64,000 nucleotides of DNA from Microbulbifer sp. THAF38 (GCF_009363535.1 NZ_CP045369.1:2925001-2989000); one strand, 5' to 3'. Numbered from the stretch's first letter, positions 17,128 through 28,057 are shown. Numbers and translations are program-made. Notes: generated by a model from the letters alone, not told the origin.

Positions 17128-17327
17128 AGGGGGAAGTAACGCCATCAATAAGGCCTGACAACTTATCAACACAAAAAACTGTCTGTTTTTTATCCATCTG
17201 CGTTGACCGAAACTATTTCCGCTAATTAGAATCAGAAGGCTATGATCCAATGCTCAGTGTTAGCAAAAAATAAGCGCCCCCGCGCGTGCTGAGCGGGAAT
17301 TACAAGAATTACTCGCGGATACCAAAC

Positions 17328-18884
17328 ATGGTTCACAAGAATTTTGCCGTGGCATTGCTAGCCGCTACGGTTGGCGCCTGCTCGCAAATACCAGAGACGG
17401 GCCCATCTCCCGATAGCGAAAACCATCAGGCACAAGAAGCCAGCCCTGCGAACGACCTTGCGCCCCTCTCAGAGAAATCAGCAGAGGCAGCACTTCCCCC
17501 TACAGATATTTGGGATCGCCTACGCAGAGGATTTCGCCTCAACCACCGTATCGAGAACCCCAAGGTACAGGATTACATTGCCTATTTCTCCCGCAATGAA
17601 GGCTATATGTCTCGGGTTACCGAGAGATCACGCCGTTATATCTTTCATGTTGCAGAGGAGTTAGAACAGGCAAATATGCCACTCGAGCTCGCCTTGTTAC
17701 CAATCGTGGAGAGCGCCTACGATCCTTTTGCTTATTCTCATGCCCAAGCTTCTGGAATGTGGCAGTTTATTCCCGCAACCGGCCGCTCTTTTGGCCTTCA
17801 GCAAAACTGGTGGTATGACGGCCGCCGAGATGTACACGAATCCACCCGTGCAGCCGTAAAGTACTTTAAATACTTATACGAGCGTTTTGATGGCGACTGG
17901 GAACTTACTCTGGCGGCCTACAATGCCGGAGAGGGCACAGTACGCCGTGCAATCGAGCGCAATCGCCGTAAAGGGCGAGGGACTTCCTTCTGGGAGATCA
18001 AGCTACCCCGCGAAACAAAACGCTATGTGCCACAACTACTCGCACTTGCCGAGGTAGTATCACGCCCGGACCATTACAAAATTCCTTTACATGATGTCGC
18101 CAACGAGCCCTACTACGCTCGAGTAAATGTTGGCAGCCAGATAGACCTTGCCCAGGCCGCAGAGCTCGCCCAGATCGAATTGGATGAGTTATATCTGCTC
18201 AACCCCGGCTTTAACCGTTGGGCGACAGACCCCAATGGTGATCACCACTTACTAATCCCGGTTAAAAGCCTTGAGCACTTTGAGGCAGCCCTAAATGACT
18301 TGCCGGTAGAACAGCGAGTTACCTGGGAGCGCTACACCATTGCCCGCGGGGATACGCTCTCTACCATCGCGCGACGCTACCAAACCACAATTACAGCCAT
18401 CCGCGAAGCCAACAAGCTGCGGAGCAATAATATTCGCGCAGGTAAAACCTTGCTGATTCCCAGCGCTTCCGGCCCTTCAGGGCAATATGCGTACACTGTG
18501 GATCAGAGGGTAAAACAACGCCAATCCTCAGGCCGAGGACAGAAATCAAACTACACGGTACAGCCCGGTGACAGTCTCTGGGCAATTTCCCGCAAGTTAA
18601 AAGTGAGCGTGAAGGAACTTGCTCACTGGAACAGCATGGCACCCGGGGATACCTTACGCCCAGGCCGAACACTGGTCGCCTACAACGGCAGCTCAAGCAG
18701 TAGCAACCGTACCACTCGCAAACTCTCTTACCGGGTCAGAAGTGGCGACTCCCTTTACCGGATTGCCAATAAGTTCAGCATCAAAATCGATGATATTTTA
18801 CGCTGGAACAAAATCCCCAAGTCGAAATATCTACAGCCCGGCCAACGCTTGACTCTATTCGTCGATAGTGCCCACAACAGCTAG
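17328..18884 (+). CDS. mltD: Membrane-bound lytic murein transglycosylase D
   Basis: MltD cleaves peptidoglycan glycan strands with formation of 1,6-anhydro ends. The 518-residue protein starts with a lipoprotein-type signal (LLAATVGAC; the box VGAC is slightly unusual). The SLT domain follows, with the catalytic Glu in LLPIVESAYDPFAYSHA, then ASGMWQFIPATGRSFGL and TLAAYNAGEGTVRRA. Three LysM repeats close it: YTIARGDTLSTIARRY, YTVQPGDSLWAISRKL and YRVRSGDSLYRIANKF. E. coli MltD (452 residues) has two LysM repeats, so this one is longer. ATG 17328 is preferred over an upstream TTG because the signal peptide begins there. Confidence 0.92.
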   Translation: MVHKNFAVALLAATVGACSQIPETGPSPDSENHQAQEASPANDLAPLSEKSAEAALPPTDIWDRLRRGFRLNHRIENPKVQDYIAYFSRNEGYMSRVTERSRRYIFHVAEELEQANMPLELALLPIVESAYDPFAYSHAQASGMWQFIPATGRSFGLQQNWWYDGRRDVHESTRAAVKYFKYLYERFDGDWELTLAAYNAGEGTVRRAIERNRRKGRGTSFWEIKLPRETKRYVPQLLALAEVVSRPDHYKIPLHDVANEPYYARVNVGSQIDLAQAAELAQIELDELYLLNPGFNRWATDPNGDHHLLIPVKSLEHFEAALNDLPVEQRVTWERYTIARGDTLSTIARRYQTTITAIREANKLRSNNIRAGKTLLIPSASGPSGQYAYTVDQRVKQRQSSGRGQKSNYTVQPGDSLWAISRKLKVSVKELAHWNSMAPGDTLRPGRTLVAYNGSSSSSNRTTRKLSYRVRSGDSLYRIANKFSIKIDDILRWNKIPKSKYLQPGQRLTLFVDSAHNS

Positions 18885-18906
18885 CCCAACGATCTTAAGT
18901 ACTAAT

Positions 18907-18934
18907 AAAAAACCCGGCTTTTGCCGGGTTTTTT
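18907..18934. terminator. Bidirectional terminator between mltD and ppiD
   Basis: AAAAAACCCGGC-TTTT-GCCGGGTTTTTT is a perfect stem with A and T runs on either side, placed between convergent genes. Confidence 0.92.
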
Positions 18935-18974
18935 ATTGGGCTAACTGCCAAATTTCACTCTGCCTGTCCTCACT

Positions 18975-20858
18975 CTACTCCTCCGTAGAACTAAGCTCCA
19001 CTTTGGCTTGGTCAGACAGGTAGCGACGAATTGCAGCCAACTCTGCACCACCATTCACAGATGCCAATTGCTGCATCAAGGCCTGGCGCTGTTCCTTACT
19101 TTGTTGCGAGAGATCACCCGGGCGCACATCACGCAATGCCAGTACAACCTGATTACCACTACTCACACTAAATACCGCCAGCTCCTCAGAACCCGAAGCA
19201 GGCGCAGGCAAAGAGAAGGCCTTGCTATTGATCTCAGCGCGCTCTCCAAACCCTCCTCGGCGGGTCTTGTCGCTGGTCTCCAGGGTCAAGCCCTGCTCTT
19301 CAGCCAGCTCAGCGAAATCATTGCCAGAAGCCAGATTTTCTTTCATGCTTTCCGCCTTTTTGGCGAGCTGTTCACTGGCCTTATCGCGCTTCAGAACTTC
19401 GACAATCTGTTCACGCACTTCCTCAAGAGGGTAGGTGCCAGCAGGCTTAGACTCAGTCACTCGCAGTACTACGGAATGCTCGTTATTGAGATTCAGCACA
19501 TCGGAAGTGTTGCCATCCTCCATCACTTCAGGTGAAAAAGCGGCTTCCACCACCTGGCCATTTGCCAGTACACCACTACCGTTTGAGCGAGAGAAAAGAC
19601 CACTGGTTTGCAGCGGGACTCCCAACTCCTCAGCCGGCCCAGACAAACTCTCGGCATTGTACGCCAGGTCCGCCAAGCGGCTCAGGGCATCGAGAAACTC
19701 TCTTTCCGCTGCAGCAGTACGCAATTGATTTTCGATAGCAACCTTACGCTCCTCGAAAGTCGGCGGCTCACTCTCCTCTACCTCTAAGAGCTTGATAAAG
19801 TGCGTGCCACTATCGGTAGTAACTGGTGATGAAACCTGCCCCACTTCCAAAGAAGCAAGCGCCTCTTCGAAGGCTTGCGGGAATACATCGCCAGTAGTAA
19901 AACCGAGATCCCCACCCTCATCACGAGAACCTAGATCCTCAGAGTAGCTCTTGGCCAGCTCTGAAAAGTCCTCACCAGCATCGAGCTTCGCCTGAATTTC
20001 GTCCAGCTTTTCCTGATCCGCTTCTTCTAACAGAATATGCGCTGCACGGCGGCGCAGGTCAGAGCCAAAGTTGGCAAGCTCTAGATCATATTGAGCACGG
20101 ACATCTTCATCTGAGATATCGATATTGGAAGCAAACACTTTTGGAGTCAGCTCAATATACTCAACCGCTACTTGCTCAGGCCGCTGGTATTGGCTTTGGT
20201 TTTCCTGATAGTACTGCTCAACCTCTGCCTCACTCACTTCTGTGGAAGCCAGCAATTCCTGTACAGGTAGCACTACGTAGGAGAAATCCCGCTCTTCCAT
20301 GGAAGCAGCAACCACCTGCTCAGCATCCACTTTGGTGGTAAAGGCACTGCCGGTAACACTATCCGCATATTGCTGAAGGGACATATCGCCCTCTACAATT
20401 TGGGGGAAGCTGGCTGTGCTGTACCCCATGCGGCGTAGGGCATCACGATACAACTGAGTGTTAAAGGTGCCGTCGACCTGGAAAGCCTGAATATCGGTGA
20501 TCGCTTTATTGACTGCAGCAGTACTCATCACCATACCACTCTCCTGAGCAGCCTGGCGCATTACTGCAGTGGAAATGAGTTGACGCAAAACCGGCTCGCG
20601 CAGCTGCTCATCACTGATCATATCCGCCGGAACATTCTCTCCGTATTGGCTCATGATCATACTGCGGCGGTTTTGTATGGCCCGCTGCAAATCCATATTA
20701 GTAATTTTTTCACCGTTGACCTCGGCAACCGCATCGGCGGCACCTCCACTGGCCCCGGTAAAAAAATCAATTCCCCCAATGACCATAATGAACCCAAAGA
20801 ATGCTGCAACAATAATTGCCGCCGTTCCCTTCAGGTTATCGCGCATGGACTGAAGCAT
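18975..20858 (-). CDS. ppiD: Periplasmic folding chaperone PpiD
   Basis: PpiD is an inner-membrane-anchored, SurA-like chaperone that meets proteins leaving the Sec translocon. The 627-residue protein has one N-terminal membrane segment (AAIIVAAFFGFIMVIGGI), a SurA-N-like helical region, then a parvulin domain around residues 265-360 (RRAAHILLEE ... GGDLGFTTGDVFPQAFEEAL ... SSPVTTDSGTHFIKLLEV). A second, degenerate parvulin-like part follows. Length matches E. coli PpiD (623). It follows hupB in the same direction, as in many gammaproteobacteria. Confidence 0.93.
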   Translation of the reverse strand: MLQSMRDNLKGTAAIIVAAFFGFIMVIGGIDFFTGASGGAADAVAEVNGEKITNMDLQRAIQNRRSMIMSQYGENVPADMISDEQLREPVLRQLISTAVMRQAAQESGMVMSTAAVNKAITDIQAFQVDGTFNTQLYRDALRRMGYSTASFPQIVEGDMSLQQYADSVTGSAFTTKVDAEQVVAASMEERDFSYVVLPVQELLASTEVSEAEVEQYYQENQSQYQRPEQVAVEYIELTPKVFASNIDISDEDVRAQYDLELANFGSDLRRRAAHILLEEADQEKLDEIQAKLDAGEDFSELAKSYSEDLGSRDEGGDLGFTTGDVFPQAFEEALASLEVGQVSSPVTTDSGTHFIKLLEVEESEPPTFEERKVAIENQLRTAAAEREFLDALSRLADLAYNAESLSGPAEELGVPLQTSGLFSRSNGSGVLANGQVVEAAFSPEVMEDGNTSDVLNLNNEHSVVLRVTESKPAGTYPLEEVREQIVEVLKRDKASEQLAKKAESMKENLASGNDFAELAEEQGLTLETSDKTRRGGFGERAEINSKAFSLPAPASGSEELAVFSVSSGNQVVLALRDVRPGDLSQQSKEQRQALMQQLASVNGGAELAAIRRYLSDQAKVELSSTEE

Positions 20859-20904
20859 GCTCAGCTCCGAAATTTCACTCTAATTGTTCAATTGTTAGCA
20901 GATA

Positions 20905-20934
20905 CAAAAAAGGCGCATCCAAAATGACACGCCT
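20905..20934 (-). terminator. Probable hupB terminator
   Basis: On the minus strand AGGCG ... CGCCT encloses a 14-base partly paired interior and is followed by TTTTTTG. It lies 45 bases past the hupB stop codon. The stem is short, so this is a moderate call. Confidence 0.5.
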
Positions 20935-20978
20935 CTTTGCACTTCGACTTTTTACAAGGTCTCGAAGTTCACCGGAAC

Positions 20979-21251
20979 TTAGTTCACGGCGTCTTTCAGG
21001 GCTTTACCGGCCTTGAAGTTGGGAATTTTTGCCGCAGCGATTTCAATCGGATCGCCAGTACGCGGATTGCGGCCAGTGCGGGCTGCACGCTCTTTAACGG
21101 CAAAAGTACCAAAGCCCACCAAGGCAACCTGATCGCCTTTTTTAAGCGCATCAGTAATGCTGTCAACCATTGCGTCCAAAGCACGGCCAGCTGCAGCTTT
21201 AGGAATATCTGCAGACGCGGCAATTGCTTCAATCAGTTCGGACTTATTCAC
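20979..21251 (-). CDS. hupB: DNA-binding protein HU, beta type
   Basis: HU bends and compacts DNA without strong sequence preference. The 90-residue protein is nearly textbook: [11 protein letters not shown] start, [20 protein letters not shown], the DNA-clasping arm [18 protein letters not shown] with the intercalating proline, and a [12 protein letters not shown] end. The start codon is GTG (21251), with AGAGGG upstream. A sigma-70 promoter with full spacing lies about 110 bases upstream. It sits between lon and ppiD as in E. coli. Confidence 0.96.
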   Translation of the reverse strand: MNKSELIEAIAASADIPKAAAGRALDAMVDSITDALKKGDQVALVGFGTFAVKERAARTGRNPRTGDPIEIAAAKIPNFKAGKALKDAVN

Positions 21252-21362
21252 GCTTAATCCCTCTGTTCTTTTAAATATGTTTAGGGCTTACCCTCAGGCA
21301 AGGTATCCCTACTCGTAATTTTCTAACCACCGACAATTTTAGCGCCGGCCAATAAGGCCCGT

Positions 21363-21391
21363 TTTATACCAACTGCCCGGTAGCGGGTCAA
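21363..21391 (-). promoter_or_regulatory. Sigma-70 promoter of hupB
   Basis: On the minus strand TTGACC (21386-21391) and TATAAA (21363-21368) are separated by exactly 17 bases. Both boxes match the consensus in five of six positions. Transcription would begin near 21355, about 105 bases before the hupB GTG. Confidence 0.75.
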
Positions 21392-21478
21392 GGAACCATG
21401 CGGGTTTCCGGCCGACTTGACAAAACTCAGGCAGCAAAAATCAACTTTGTGGTTAGGTTTTGGTCTTGTAAATTGTTA

Positions 21479-21500
21479 CGGGGTGACAAGTGTCACCCCG
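21479..21500 (-). terminator. Hairpin after lon
   Basis: CGGGGTGACA-AG-TGTCACCCCG is a perfect 10-bp inverted repeat eight bases beyond the lon stop codon. The following minus-strand bases (TAACAATTT) are only partly U-rich, so it may act as a terminator or as an mRNA-stabilising hairpin. Confidence 0.65.
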
Positions 21501-21507
21501 AATAAGA

Positions 21508-23913
21508 TCAATGGGTTTGGATAGATCTTTGTGAGCGCTCTTCCGCCTGCTTTTGCAAGGCAGAATATTCCTCATCAGAGAGAGACTCAGGCTTGTGTTC
21601 AAGCGCCAACTCAAGCACTTGGTCGATCCATTTAACCGGCTTCACAACGAGATCCTGAAGAATATTGTCAGGAATATCTTTCAGGTCCCGCTCGTTATCT
21701 GCAGGAATCAGTACAGTTTTTATACCGCCTCGATGCGCTGCCAATAACTTCTCTTTGAGACCTCCAATTCGTAAAACTTCTCCCCGCAGGGTGATTTCTC
21801 CTGTCATGGCCACATCCGAACGAACCGGAATATTGGTCAACACGGAAACCAGTGCCGTGCACATGGCGATACCTGCAGAGGGTCCATCTTTTGGCGTCGC
21901 CCCTTCGGGAACATGAATATGAATATCCCGGGTCTCATGGAAATCAGGTCCAATACCGAGAGCCTGGGAGCGCGAACGCACCACCGTCAGGGCCGCTTGA
22001 ATAGACTCCTGCATCACATCGCCCAGCGAACCGGTTTTGATCATTCGACCCTTACCAGGTACCGCAGAGGCTTCGATGTTGAGTAGCTCACCGCCAACTT
22101 CTGTCCAGGCCAGGCCCGTAACAATCCCGATTTTGTTTTCTTCCTCGGCGCGACCAAAGTCGAATTTGCGCACACCCAGTAACTCTTCCAGTTGCTCAGA
22201 CTGAACGACAGCCTTTTGGTCAGACGGGTTGCGCACATGTTCGGTGACGACCTTGCGGCAAACTTTGGCAATTTCACGGTCGAGTCCCCGCACACCCGCT
22301 TCACGAGTGTAATAACGTACGATATCGCGAATCGTCTGGTCTGAAAGCTCCAACTCATCTTCTTTCAAACCATTCGCTTTACGCTGCTTTGGTACCAAAT
22401 AGCGCTGAGCAATATTGAGCTTTTCATCCTCGGTGTAACCGGGGATGCGGATAACTTCCATGCGGTCCAGCAAGGGGCCAGGAATGTTCATAGAGTTTGA
22501 AGTACACACGAACATTACATCGGAAAGGTCGTAATCGACTTCGAGGTAGTGGTCATTAAACGTCTTGTTTTGCTCTGGGTCCAACACCTCAAGCAGGGCC
22601 GATGCGGGATCGCCGCGCTGGTCCATCCCCATTTTGTCGACCTCATCGAGCAAAAATAGGGGATTTTTAACACCGACTTTGGAAATCTTCTGCACCAGCT
22701 TACCTGGTAAAGAACCAATATAGGTACGACGGTGACCACGAATTTCCGCTTCATCGCGCACCCCGCCAAGAGCCATACGCACATACTGTCGGTTGGTTGC
22801 GCGGGCGATAGACTGCCCTAGTGAGGTCTTACCAACCCCAGGAGGCCCGACCAAACACAGGATCGGCCCCTTAACCTTTTTCACACGTTTTTGTACAGCA
22901 AGATATTCGAGAATGCGCTCTTTCACCTCTTCCAGGCCATAGTGCTCCTTCTCGAGAATCTCCTCGGCTTTCTTCAGGTCATGCCGCACGCGGCTCGCCT
23001 TTTTCCAGGGGAGACTCAACATCCAGTCGATGTAGCTTCGCAATACCGAGGCTTCTGCCGACATGGGCGACATCATCTTCAGCTTGGCCAGCTCGGCTCG
23101 GGTTTTCTTCTCCGCTTCAGCAGACATTCCCGAGTCGGAAATCTTATTTTCCAGCTCTTCAATTTCATTGGGCTCTTCGGTGATTTCGCCCAATTCCTTC
23201 TGAATCGCCTTCATCTGCTCATTGAGATAATATTCGCGCTGGCTTTTCTCCATCTGCTTCTTCACGCGGCCGCGAATACGTTTTTCCACCTGTATCAGGT
23301 CGATCTCAGAATCCATCAGGCCCAGCAAGTGTTCCAAACGCTCTTTTACATTGGAAGTTTCCAGCAGCTCCTGCTTCTGAGCCAGTTCCAGGGACATATG
23401 TGCGGAGATGGTATCTGCCAACCGGCCAGGCTCATCAATGCCAGACAAAGAGGTAATTACCTCGTTGGGCACCTTTTTGCTGATGGAGACATACTGCTCA
23501 AACTGAGACATTACCGAGCGAACCAAGGCCTCTGCCTCGCCCTCGGACAAATCAGTAGTCTCTATAGGCTCAACGCTGGCCTCGAAGTGGTTGTCATGCT
23601 CGGCAACATCAAGGATATTGACCCTTTCCCCCCCTTCCACTAGCACTTTCACAGTGCCATCTGGAAGTTTGAGAAGTTGCAGAACACTCGCAATGGTGCC
23701 AACGCGATAGATGTCCTCGGCGCCAGGGTCATCTTCCGATGCTCTTCTCTGGGCTACGAGTAGAACTTGCTTATCCCTGCGCATGGCTTCTTCCAGAGCC
23801 TCAATGGATTTTTCCCTGCCGACAAACAGCGGAATCACCATGTGGGGGTAAACAACAACATCGCGCAATGGCAACAACGGATATTCAAGTTTGGTGTCGG
23901 ATGACTGATCCAT
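21508..23913 (-). CDS. lon: ATP-dependent protease Lon
   Basis: Lon unfolds and degrades damaged and regulatory proteins in the cytoplasm. The N-terminal substrate domain begins [20 protein letters not shown]. The AAA+ module has Walker [16 protein letters not shown] and Walker [11 protein letters not shown]. The C-terminal protease has the Ser-Lys dyad in [11 protein letters not shown] (Ser) and [13 protein letters not shown] (Lys). I start at ATG 23913 with GAGGAG four bases upstream, giving 801 residues; the frame is open for 27 codons more. A sigma-32-type promoter lies about 100 bases upstream and a terminator separates it from clpX, so lon is its own unit. Confidence 0.96.
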   Translation of the reverse strand: MDQSSDTKLEYPLLPLRDVVVYPHMVIPLFVGREKSIEALEEAMRRDKQVLLVAQRRASEDDPGAEDIYRVGTIASVLQLLKLPDGTVKVLVEGGERVNILDVAEHDNHFEASVEPIETTDLSEGEAEALVRSVMSQFEQYVSISKKVPNEVITSLSGIDEPGRLADTISAHMSLELAQKQELLETSNVKERLEHLLGLMDSEIDLIQVEKRIRGRVKKQMEKSQREYYLNEQMKAIQKELGEITEEPNEIEELENKISDSGMSAEAEKKTRAELAKLKMMSPMSAEASVLRSYIDWMLSLPWKKASRVRHDLKKAEEILEKEHYGLEEVKERILEYLAVQKRVKKVKGPILCLVGPPGVGKTSLGQSIARATNRQYVRMALGGVRDEAEIRGHRRTYIGSLPGKLVQKISKVGVKNPLFLLDEVDKMGMDQRGDPASALLEVLDPEQNKTFNDHYLEVDYDLSDVMFVCTSNSMNIPGPLLDRMEVIRIPGYTEDEKLNIAQRYLVPKQRKANGLKEDELELSDQTIRDIVRYYTREAGVRGLDREIAKVCRKVVTEHVRNPSDQKAVVQSEQLEELLGVRKFDFGRAEEENKIGIVTGLAWTEVGGELLNIEASAVPGKGRMIKTGSLGDVMQESIQAALTVVRSRSQALGIGPDFHETRDIHIHVPEGATPKDGPSAGIAMCTALVSVLTNIPVRSDVAMTGEITLRGEVLRIGGLKEKLLAAHRGGIKTVLIPADNERDLKDIPDNILQDLVVKPVKWIDQVLELALEHKPESLSDEEYSALQKQAEERSQRSIQTH

Positions 23914-24011
23914 AGAACTCCTCTCGGCCCTATCACTGGGTATTTGGCGCGGCATCATGCTGCTGTTGGATAATGACAGCTTAATTTGGGCCACCGCCCT
24001 TCAGTTGCTAG

Positions 24012-24040
24012 AGATGGGGGGGGAGAGCCCGGAATACAAG
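24012..24040 (-). promoter_or_regulatory. Heat-shock (sigma-32) promoter of lon
   Basis: On the minus strand the -10 box CCCCATCT (24012-24019) matches the sigma-32 consensus CCCCATNT at every position. The -35 box CTTGTAT (24034-24040) matches CTTGAAA in five of seven, and the spacer is 14 bases, within the usual range. The lon ATG lies about 100 bases downstream. lon is a known member of the RpoH regulon in E. coli. Confidence 0.78.
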
Positions 24041-24152
24041 TCTAATCTCGCGACCAATTTGTGCCGACTTCAACTGAATACTGGCAAGCCGCTGGCGCTC
24101 AAACATGGCAGACAAGCAAAAAAGAAACTTTTAGATAACAATCAGCTATAAA

Positions 24153-24176
24153 AAAAGCCCCACAAGTGGGGCTTTT
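24153..24176. terminator. Terminator after clpX
   Basis: AAAAGCCCCAC-AA-GTGGGGCTTTT forms a strong stem; the minus-strand reading ends in a T run of six or more. It lies 13 bases past the clpX stop and isolates clpPX from lon. Confidence 0.9.
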
Positions 24177-24188
24177 AGATAAGGAAGG

Positions 24189-25475
24189 TTATTCCTCTGG
24201 CGCAGCCTTCTGCGGCTGGCTTTCGCTCTCATAAACCAGCAGAGGAGCTGACTCTCCTTTGATGACCGCCTCATCAATAACGACTTTGGCAACATCGTCA
24301 GAAGAAGGGATGTCATACATGGTTTCCAGAAGCACCGACTCCATAATAGAGCGGAGCCCACGGGCACCCGTTTTACGCTCCATCGCTTTGGTTGCCACTG
24401 CATCCAAGGCATCTGGACGGAAGTCCAGCTCTACATCTTCCATCTCAAAAAGCTTTGCATACTGCTTGGTCAGAGCATTTCGCGGCTCGGTGAGAATCTG
24501 CACCAAGGCCTCTCGATCAAGCTCCTCCAGTGTCGCAGTCACCGGCAGGCGCCCCACGAACTCAGGAATAAGCCCGTAGCGGACCAGATCTTCTGGCTCA
24601 AGGTCCCGTAGAACCTCACCAAAGTTGCTGGTGCCATCCTTGGATTTCACCTCGGCACTAAAGCCTATGCCACCTTTCTCTGAACGATCGCGGATTACTT
24701 TATCCAGGCCAGCAAAGGCACCACCACAGATAAACAGGATGTTGGAGGTATCCACTTGCAGAAATTCCTGCTGTGGGTGTTTCCGGCCACCCTGGGGCGG
24801 AACAGAAGCCACAGTACCTTCGATCAGCTTAAGCAGTGCCTGCTGTACGCCCTCTCCGGAGACATCCCGGGTAATGGAAGGGTTGTCAGATTTGCGAGAA
24901 ATCTTGTCAATCTCGTCGATGTAGACAATTCCCTGCTGAGCCTTCTCGACATCGTAGTCACATTTTTGCAGCAGTTTTTGGATGATATTTTCTACATCCT
25001 CACCGACATAGCCAGCCTCTGTAAGAGTGGTCGCATCGGCAATGGTAAAGGGCACATTGAGCAGTCGAGCAAGGGTTTCTGCCAGCAGGGTTTTACCGCT
25101 ACCGGTAGGCCCTACAAGAAGAATATTGGACTTGCTCAGTTCAACTTCATCTTTCCCTTTAACACCGGCTTTGCTGCGCAGGCGCTTATAGTGGTTGTAA
25201 ACCGCAACCGCCAGTACGCGCTTGGCTCTCTCCTGGCCAATTACATACTGATCGAGAATCTCAGTAATTTCTCGCGGCGTGGGTAGGCGCCCTTCAGGGC
25301 CCTCCGCAGTCTCCTGGACCTCTTCGCGAATGATATCGGTGCAAAGTTCGACACATTCGTCGCAGATAAAGACTGACGGCCCAGCGATCAGCTTCCGCAC
25401 TTCCTGCTGGCTTTTGCCACAGAAAGAGCAGTACAGCAATTTGCCGCTGTCTTCTCCGCTGCTTTTGTCGGTCAT
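24189..25475 (-). CDS. clpX: ClpX, ATPase subunit of the Clp protease
   Basis: ClpX is the AAA+ unfoldase that feeds tagged proteins to ClpP. The N-terminal zinc-binding domain shows [11 protein letters not shown] and [10 protein letters not shown]. Walker A is [15 protein letters not shown] and Walker B is [13 protein letters not shown]. The ClpP-docking IGF loop is present as GIGFSAEV. About 428 residues, close to E. coli (424). ATG 25475 has GGAG seven bases upstream. It follows clpP by about 160 bases in the same direction, the usual clpPX order. Confidence 0.97.
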   Translation of the reverse strand: MTDKSSGEDSGKLLYCSFCGKSQQEVRKLIAGPSVFICDECVELCTDIIREEVQETAEGPEGRLPTPREITEILDQYVIGQERAKRVLAVAVYNHYKRLRSKAGVKGKDEVELSKSNILLVGPTGSGKTLLAETLARLLNVPFTIADATTLTEAGYVGEDVENIIQKLLQKCDYDVEKAQQGIVYIDEIDKISRKSDNPSITRDVSGEGVQQALLKLIEGTVASVPPQGGRKHPQQEFLQVDTSNILFICGGAFAGLDKVIRDRSEKGGIGFSAEVKSKDGTSNFGEVLRDLEPEDLVRYGLIPEFVGRLPVTATLEELDREALVQILTEPRNALTKQYAKLFEMEDVELDFRPDALDAVATKAMERKTGARGLRSIMESVLLETMYDIPSSDDVAKVVIDEAVIKGESAPLLVYESESQPQKAAPEE

Positions 25476-25635
25476 CAAAATACTCCGTGGTCACTGGCCT
25501 ACCAGGCCCTTTAATTCAGCTATTACAGCAAGATGCTGCCTTTTGGCGTTTATTTCAAGTCCCTCTAACTGAGAAAAGACTCACAAAGAACCCAAGTTCT
25601 AATTTCACGCCTTTAGCGAAATAATTTCGTTGAAA

Positions 25636-26289
25636 CTATGACTTTTCCAGGGCCTGACGCCTGGAGAGCACATCATCCACAAGACCATATTCCTTCGCCT
25701 CATCGGCACTCAAGAAATGATCGCGTTCAGTATCTCTCTCAATATCACTGACCGGACGGCCGGAGTGGTGGGCCATCAGCTCATTCAGGCGATGGCGGAT
25801 CTTGAGAATTTCCTGCGCATGGATATGAATGTCGCTGGCCTGCCCCTGGGCACCGCCACTGGGTTGATGAATCATTACCCGGGAGTTGGGAGTGGCAAAC
25901 CGCTTCCCTTCCGCTCCCGCAGTCAGCAGGAAGGCACCCATGCTGCAAGCCTGACCGATGCACATAGTGCTTACATCGGGTTTGATGAACTGCATGGTGT
26001 CATAAATGGACATGCCTGCGGTCACAGACCCACCGGGAGAGTTGATGTAGAGGTGAATATCTTTATCCGGGTTCTCAGCTTCGAGAAACAGCAGCTGAGC
26101 TACGACTAAGTTGGCCATATGGTCTTCAACGGGACCAACCAGGAAAATAACCCTCTCCTTTAATAGGCGAGAGTAGATATCAAAAGAGCGCTCGCCCCTG
26201 GCGGTTTGCTCCACCACCATGGGTACCAAACCACTCGCCAGGGTGTCGATTGAGGCTTGGGGATAATCAATTCGTGCCATAGGTACCAT
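25636..26289 (-). CDS. clpP: ClpP, proteolytic subunit of the Clp protease
   Basis: ClpP forms the serine-protease barrel that works with ClpX. The active-site residues are readable: Ser in [14 protein letters not shown], His in [10 protein letters not shown], and Asp in [30 protein letters not shown] is a family hallmark. Two ATGs are possible: 26289 (M-V-P-M-A-R) with AGGA four bases upstream, and 26280; the frame is open to 26328. About 217 residues results. A GC hairpin (26422-26440) lies between tig and clpP without a clear U run, so some read-through from tig is likely. Confidence 0.96.
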   Translation of the reverse strand: MVPMARIDYPQASIDTLASGLVPMVVEQTARGERSFDIYSRLLKERVIFLVGPVEDHMANLVVAQLLFLEAENPDKDIHLYINSPGGSVTAGMSIYDTMQFIKPDVSTMCIGQACSMGAFLLTAGAEGKRFATPNSRVMIHQPSGGAQGQASDIHIHAQEILKIRHRLNELMAHHSGRPVSDIERDTERDHFLSADEAKEYGLVDDVLSRRQALEKS

Positions 26290-26468
26290 TGCTTCCTTTT
26301 GTGGCGTGTTCGGCAGGCCAGCATACAAGCGCTTGGCGCCCGTGCTGAAAAATTAGGTTTTCAGAGCTTAACCGGTCAGGCGGGATAAAGCCAGCCGGTA
26401 AAAAGGAAGGAGATGCAACGACGCCCGACTGAAGCGGGCGCCAATGCATTCTTGTGAGACAGGGATAA

Positions 26469-27782
26469 TCAGCTCTGCTTCTGCGGCTTGATAACGTCGT
26501 CGTAAGTGCTTTCAACTTCTTCGACTTTTGCAGATTTAAGAACAAAATCCACAACCTGATCTTCCAGAACTACAGATTCAACACCTGAGAGCAACTCGCG
26601 GTTGTTGTAGTAGTATTCAACCACCTCTTCAGGCTGCTGGTAGGTTGAGGCAAGCTCTTCAACCTTAGTTTTCACCAGGTCGGCGTCTACAGACAGCTCG
26701 TTCTTTTTAACAATCTCACCAACAACGAGACCGAGAACTACACGGCGCTTAGCCTGCTCCTCGAACATGGTGTCTGGCAGCATGCGCTCAGCATCTTCAG
26801 CCTTAATCTGGCCACCAAACTGCTGGATCATTTGCCCGCGCAGAGTGCGAACCTCACCGGCAACCAGAGCAGAAGGCAGCTCGACCGGGTGTTTCTCGAA
26901 CAGCTGGTCCATTACCTGGGTTTTGACTTTATTCAGCGCAGCATTTTTCAGCTCGCGTTCCATATTGTTGCGAACTTCCTCACGGAACTTCTCTTCTCCA
27001 CCCTCTTGAACTCCGTAAGCGGCAAAGAACTCTTCATTCAGCTCAGGAAGCTCAGGTTTTTCAGAGAAGGTTACCTTAATGTTGAAGGTTACCGCAGCAC
27101 CACGCAGCTCTTCAGCCTGATAGTCTTCCGGGAAAGTCAGGTCCAGGTCTTTTTCTTCGCCTGGCTTCATGCCCAGAATGCCTTCTTCAAAGCCGGGGAT
27201 CATCTGGCCTGAACCGAGAACCAGCTGATGGCCTTCCGCCTTTCCACCCTCAAACTCTTCGCCATCTTTACGGCCAACGAAGTTGATGGTAACTCGGTCA
27301 CCTTTTTGAGCCTTGCGCTTGGTGTCCTTCCAGGAAGACTGCTGCTTGCGCAGCACATCGATCATATTCTCTACATCGGCATCGGTAACAGTGGCAACCG
27401 GACGCTCTACGCTGAGCTCTGCCAGGTCGGCCAACTCAACTTCAGGGTAAACTTCAAAAGTAGCGACGTATTCAAGGTTTTCGCCAGCCGCAGTCTGTTT
27501 GGCCTCAATGCTCGGCTGGCCAGCGGGCTTAACCTGCTCCTGCTGTACAGCGTCGTAGAAAGAGCGGCTCATTACCTCGCCGAGTACTTCCTGGCGAACG
27601 CCGGCACCAAAACGCTGGCGCACAACCTTCATTGGCACCTTGCCCTTGCGGAAGCCATTGACGCGAACAGTCTTCGCCGCCTGCTGCAGACGCTTGTCCA
27701 CTTCTTTATCGACGATTTCCGCCGGCAAATTAACCGTTAAGCGACGCTCCAAGCCGGAAGTAGTTTCGATGGAAACCTGCAT
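26469..27782 (-). CDS. tig: Trigger factor
   Basis: Trigger factor is the ribosome-bound chaperone and prolyl isomerase that meets nascent chains. The ribosome-docking signature GFRKGKVPMKVVRQRFG is near residue 45. The FKBP-type domain follows with GDRVTINFVGRKDGEEFEGG and GMKPGEEKDLDLTFPEDY. The C-terminal helical cradle completes 437 residues (E. coli 432). GAGG lies six bases before the ATG. The order tRNA-Leu, tig, clpP, clpX, lon, hupB, ppiD is the classic proteostasis block of gammaproteobacteria. Confidence 0.97.
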   Translation of the reverse strand: MQVSIETTSGLERRLTVNLPAEIVDKEVDKRLQQAAKTVRVNGFRKGKVPMKVVRQRFGAGVRQEVLGEVMSRSFYDAVQQEQVKPAGQPSIEAKQTAAGENLEYVATFEVYPEVELADLAELSVERPVATVTDADVENMIDVLRKQQSSWKDTKRKAQKGDRVTINFVGRKDGEEFEGGKAEGHQLVLGSGQMIPGFEEGILGMKPGEEKDLDLTFPEDYQAEELRGAAVTFNIKVTFSEKPELPELNEEFFAAYGVQEGGEEKFREEVRNNMERELKNAALNKVKTQVMDQLFEKHPVELPSALVAGEVRTLRGQMIQQFGGQIKAEDAERMLPDTMFEEQAKRRVVLGLVVGEIVKKNELSVDADLVKTKVEELASTYQQPEEVVEYYYNNRELLSGVESVVLEDQVVDFVLKSAKVEEVESTYDDVIKPQKQS

Positions 27783-27972
27783 GTTTATCCTCGTGAGACT
27801 ATCTCTTTAATCGCGCCGCAGCGCCAACGAATACCGGGCCACCGGGACTTAGCCAGTAACCTCATGGGCACAGCCATCAAAACCACGTAGAACTTTGAGC
27901 TGACGCCAAATGCACAAGAAGCCCGCACCCACCCCTCCAGGGCAAGTCACACGGACTTCTAAGCTTTTAATT

Positions 27973-28057
<85 letters not shown>

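Noticed and set aside
22891..23643. A 250-codon plus-strand open frame
   Set aside because: It is antisense to lon and consists of leucine-, histidine- and glutamine-rich reversed sequence without motifs.
23957..24151. A 64-codon plus-strand open frame between lon and clpX
   Set aside because: It covers the lon heat-shock promoter and ends in the clpX terminator; no coding signs.
26422..26440. GC hairpin between tig and clpP as a terminator
   Set aside because: The stem CGCCCG/CGGGCG is real, but no U run follows on the minus strand, so I do not call it a terminator.
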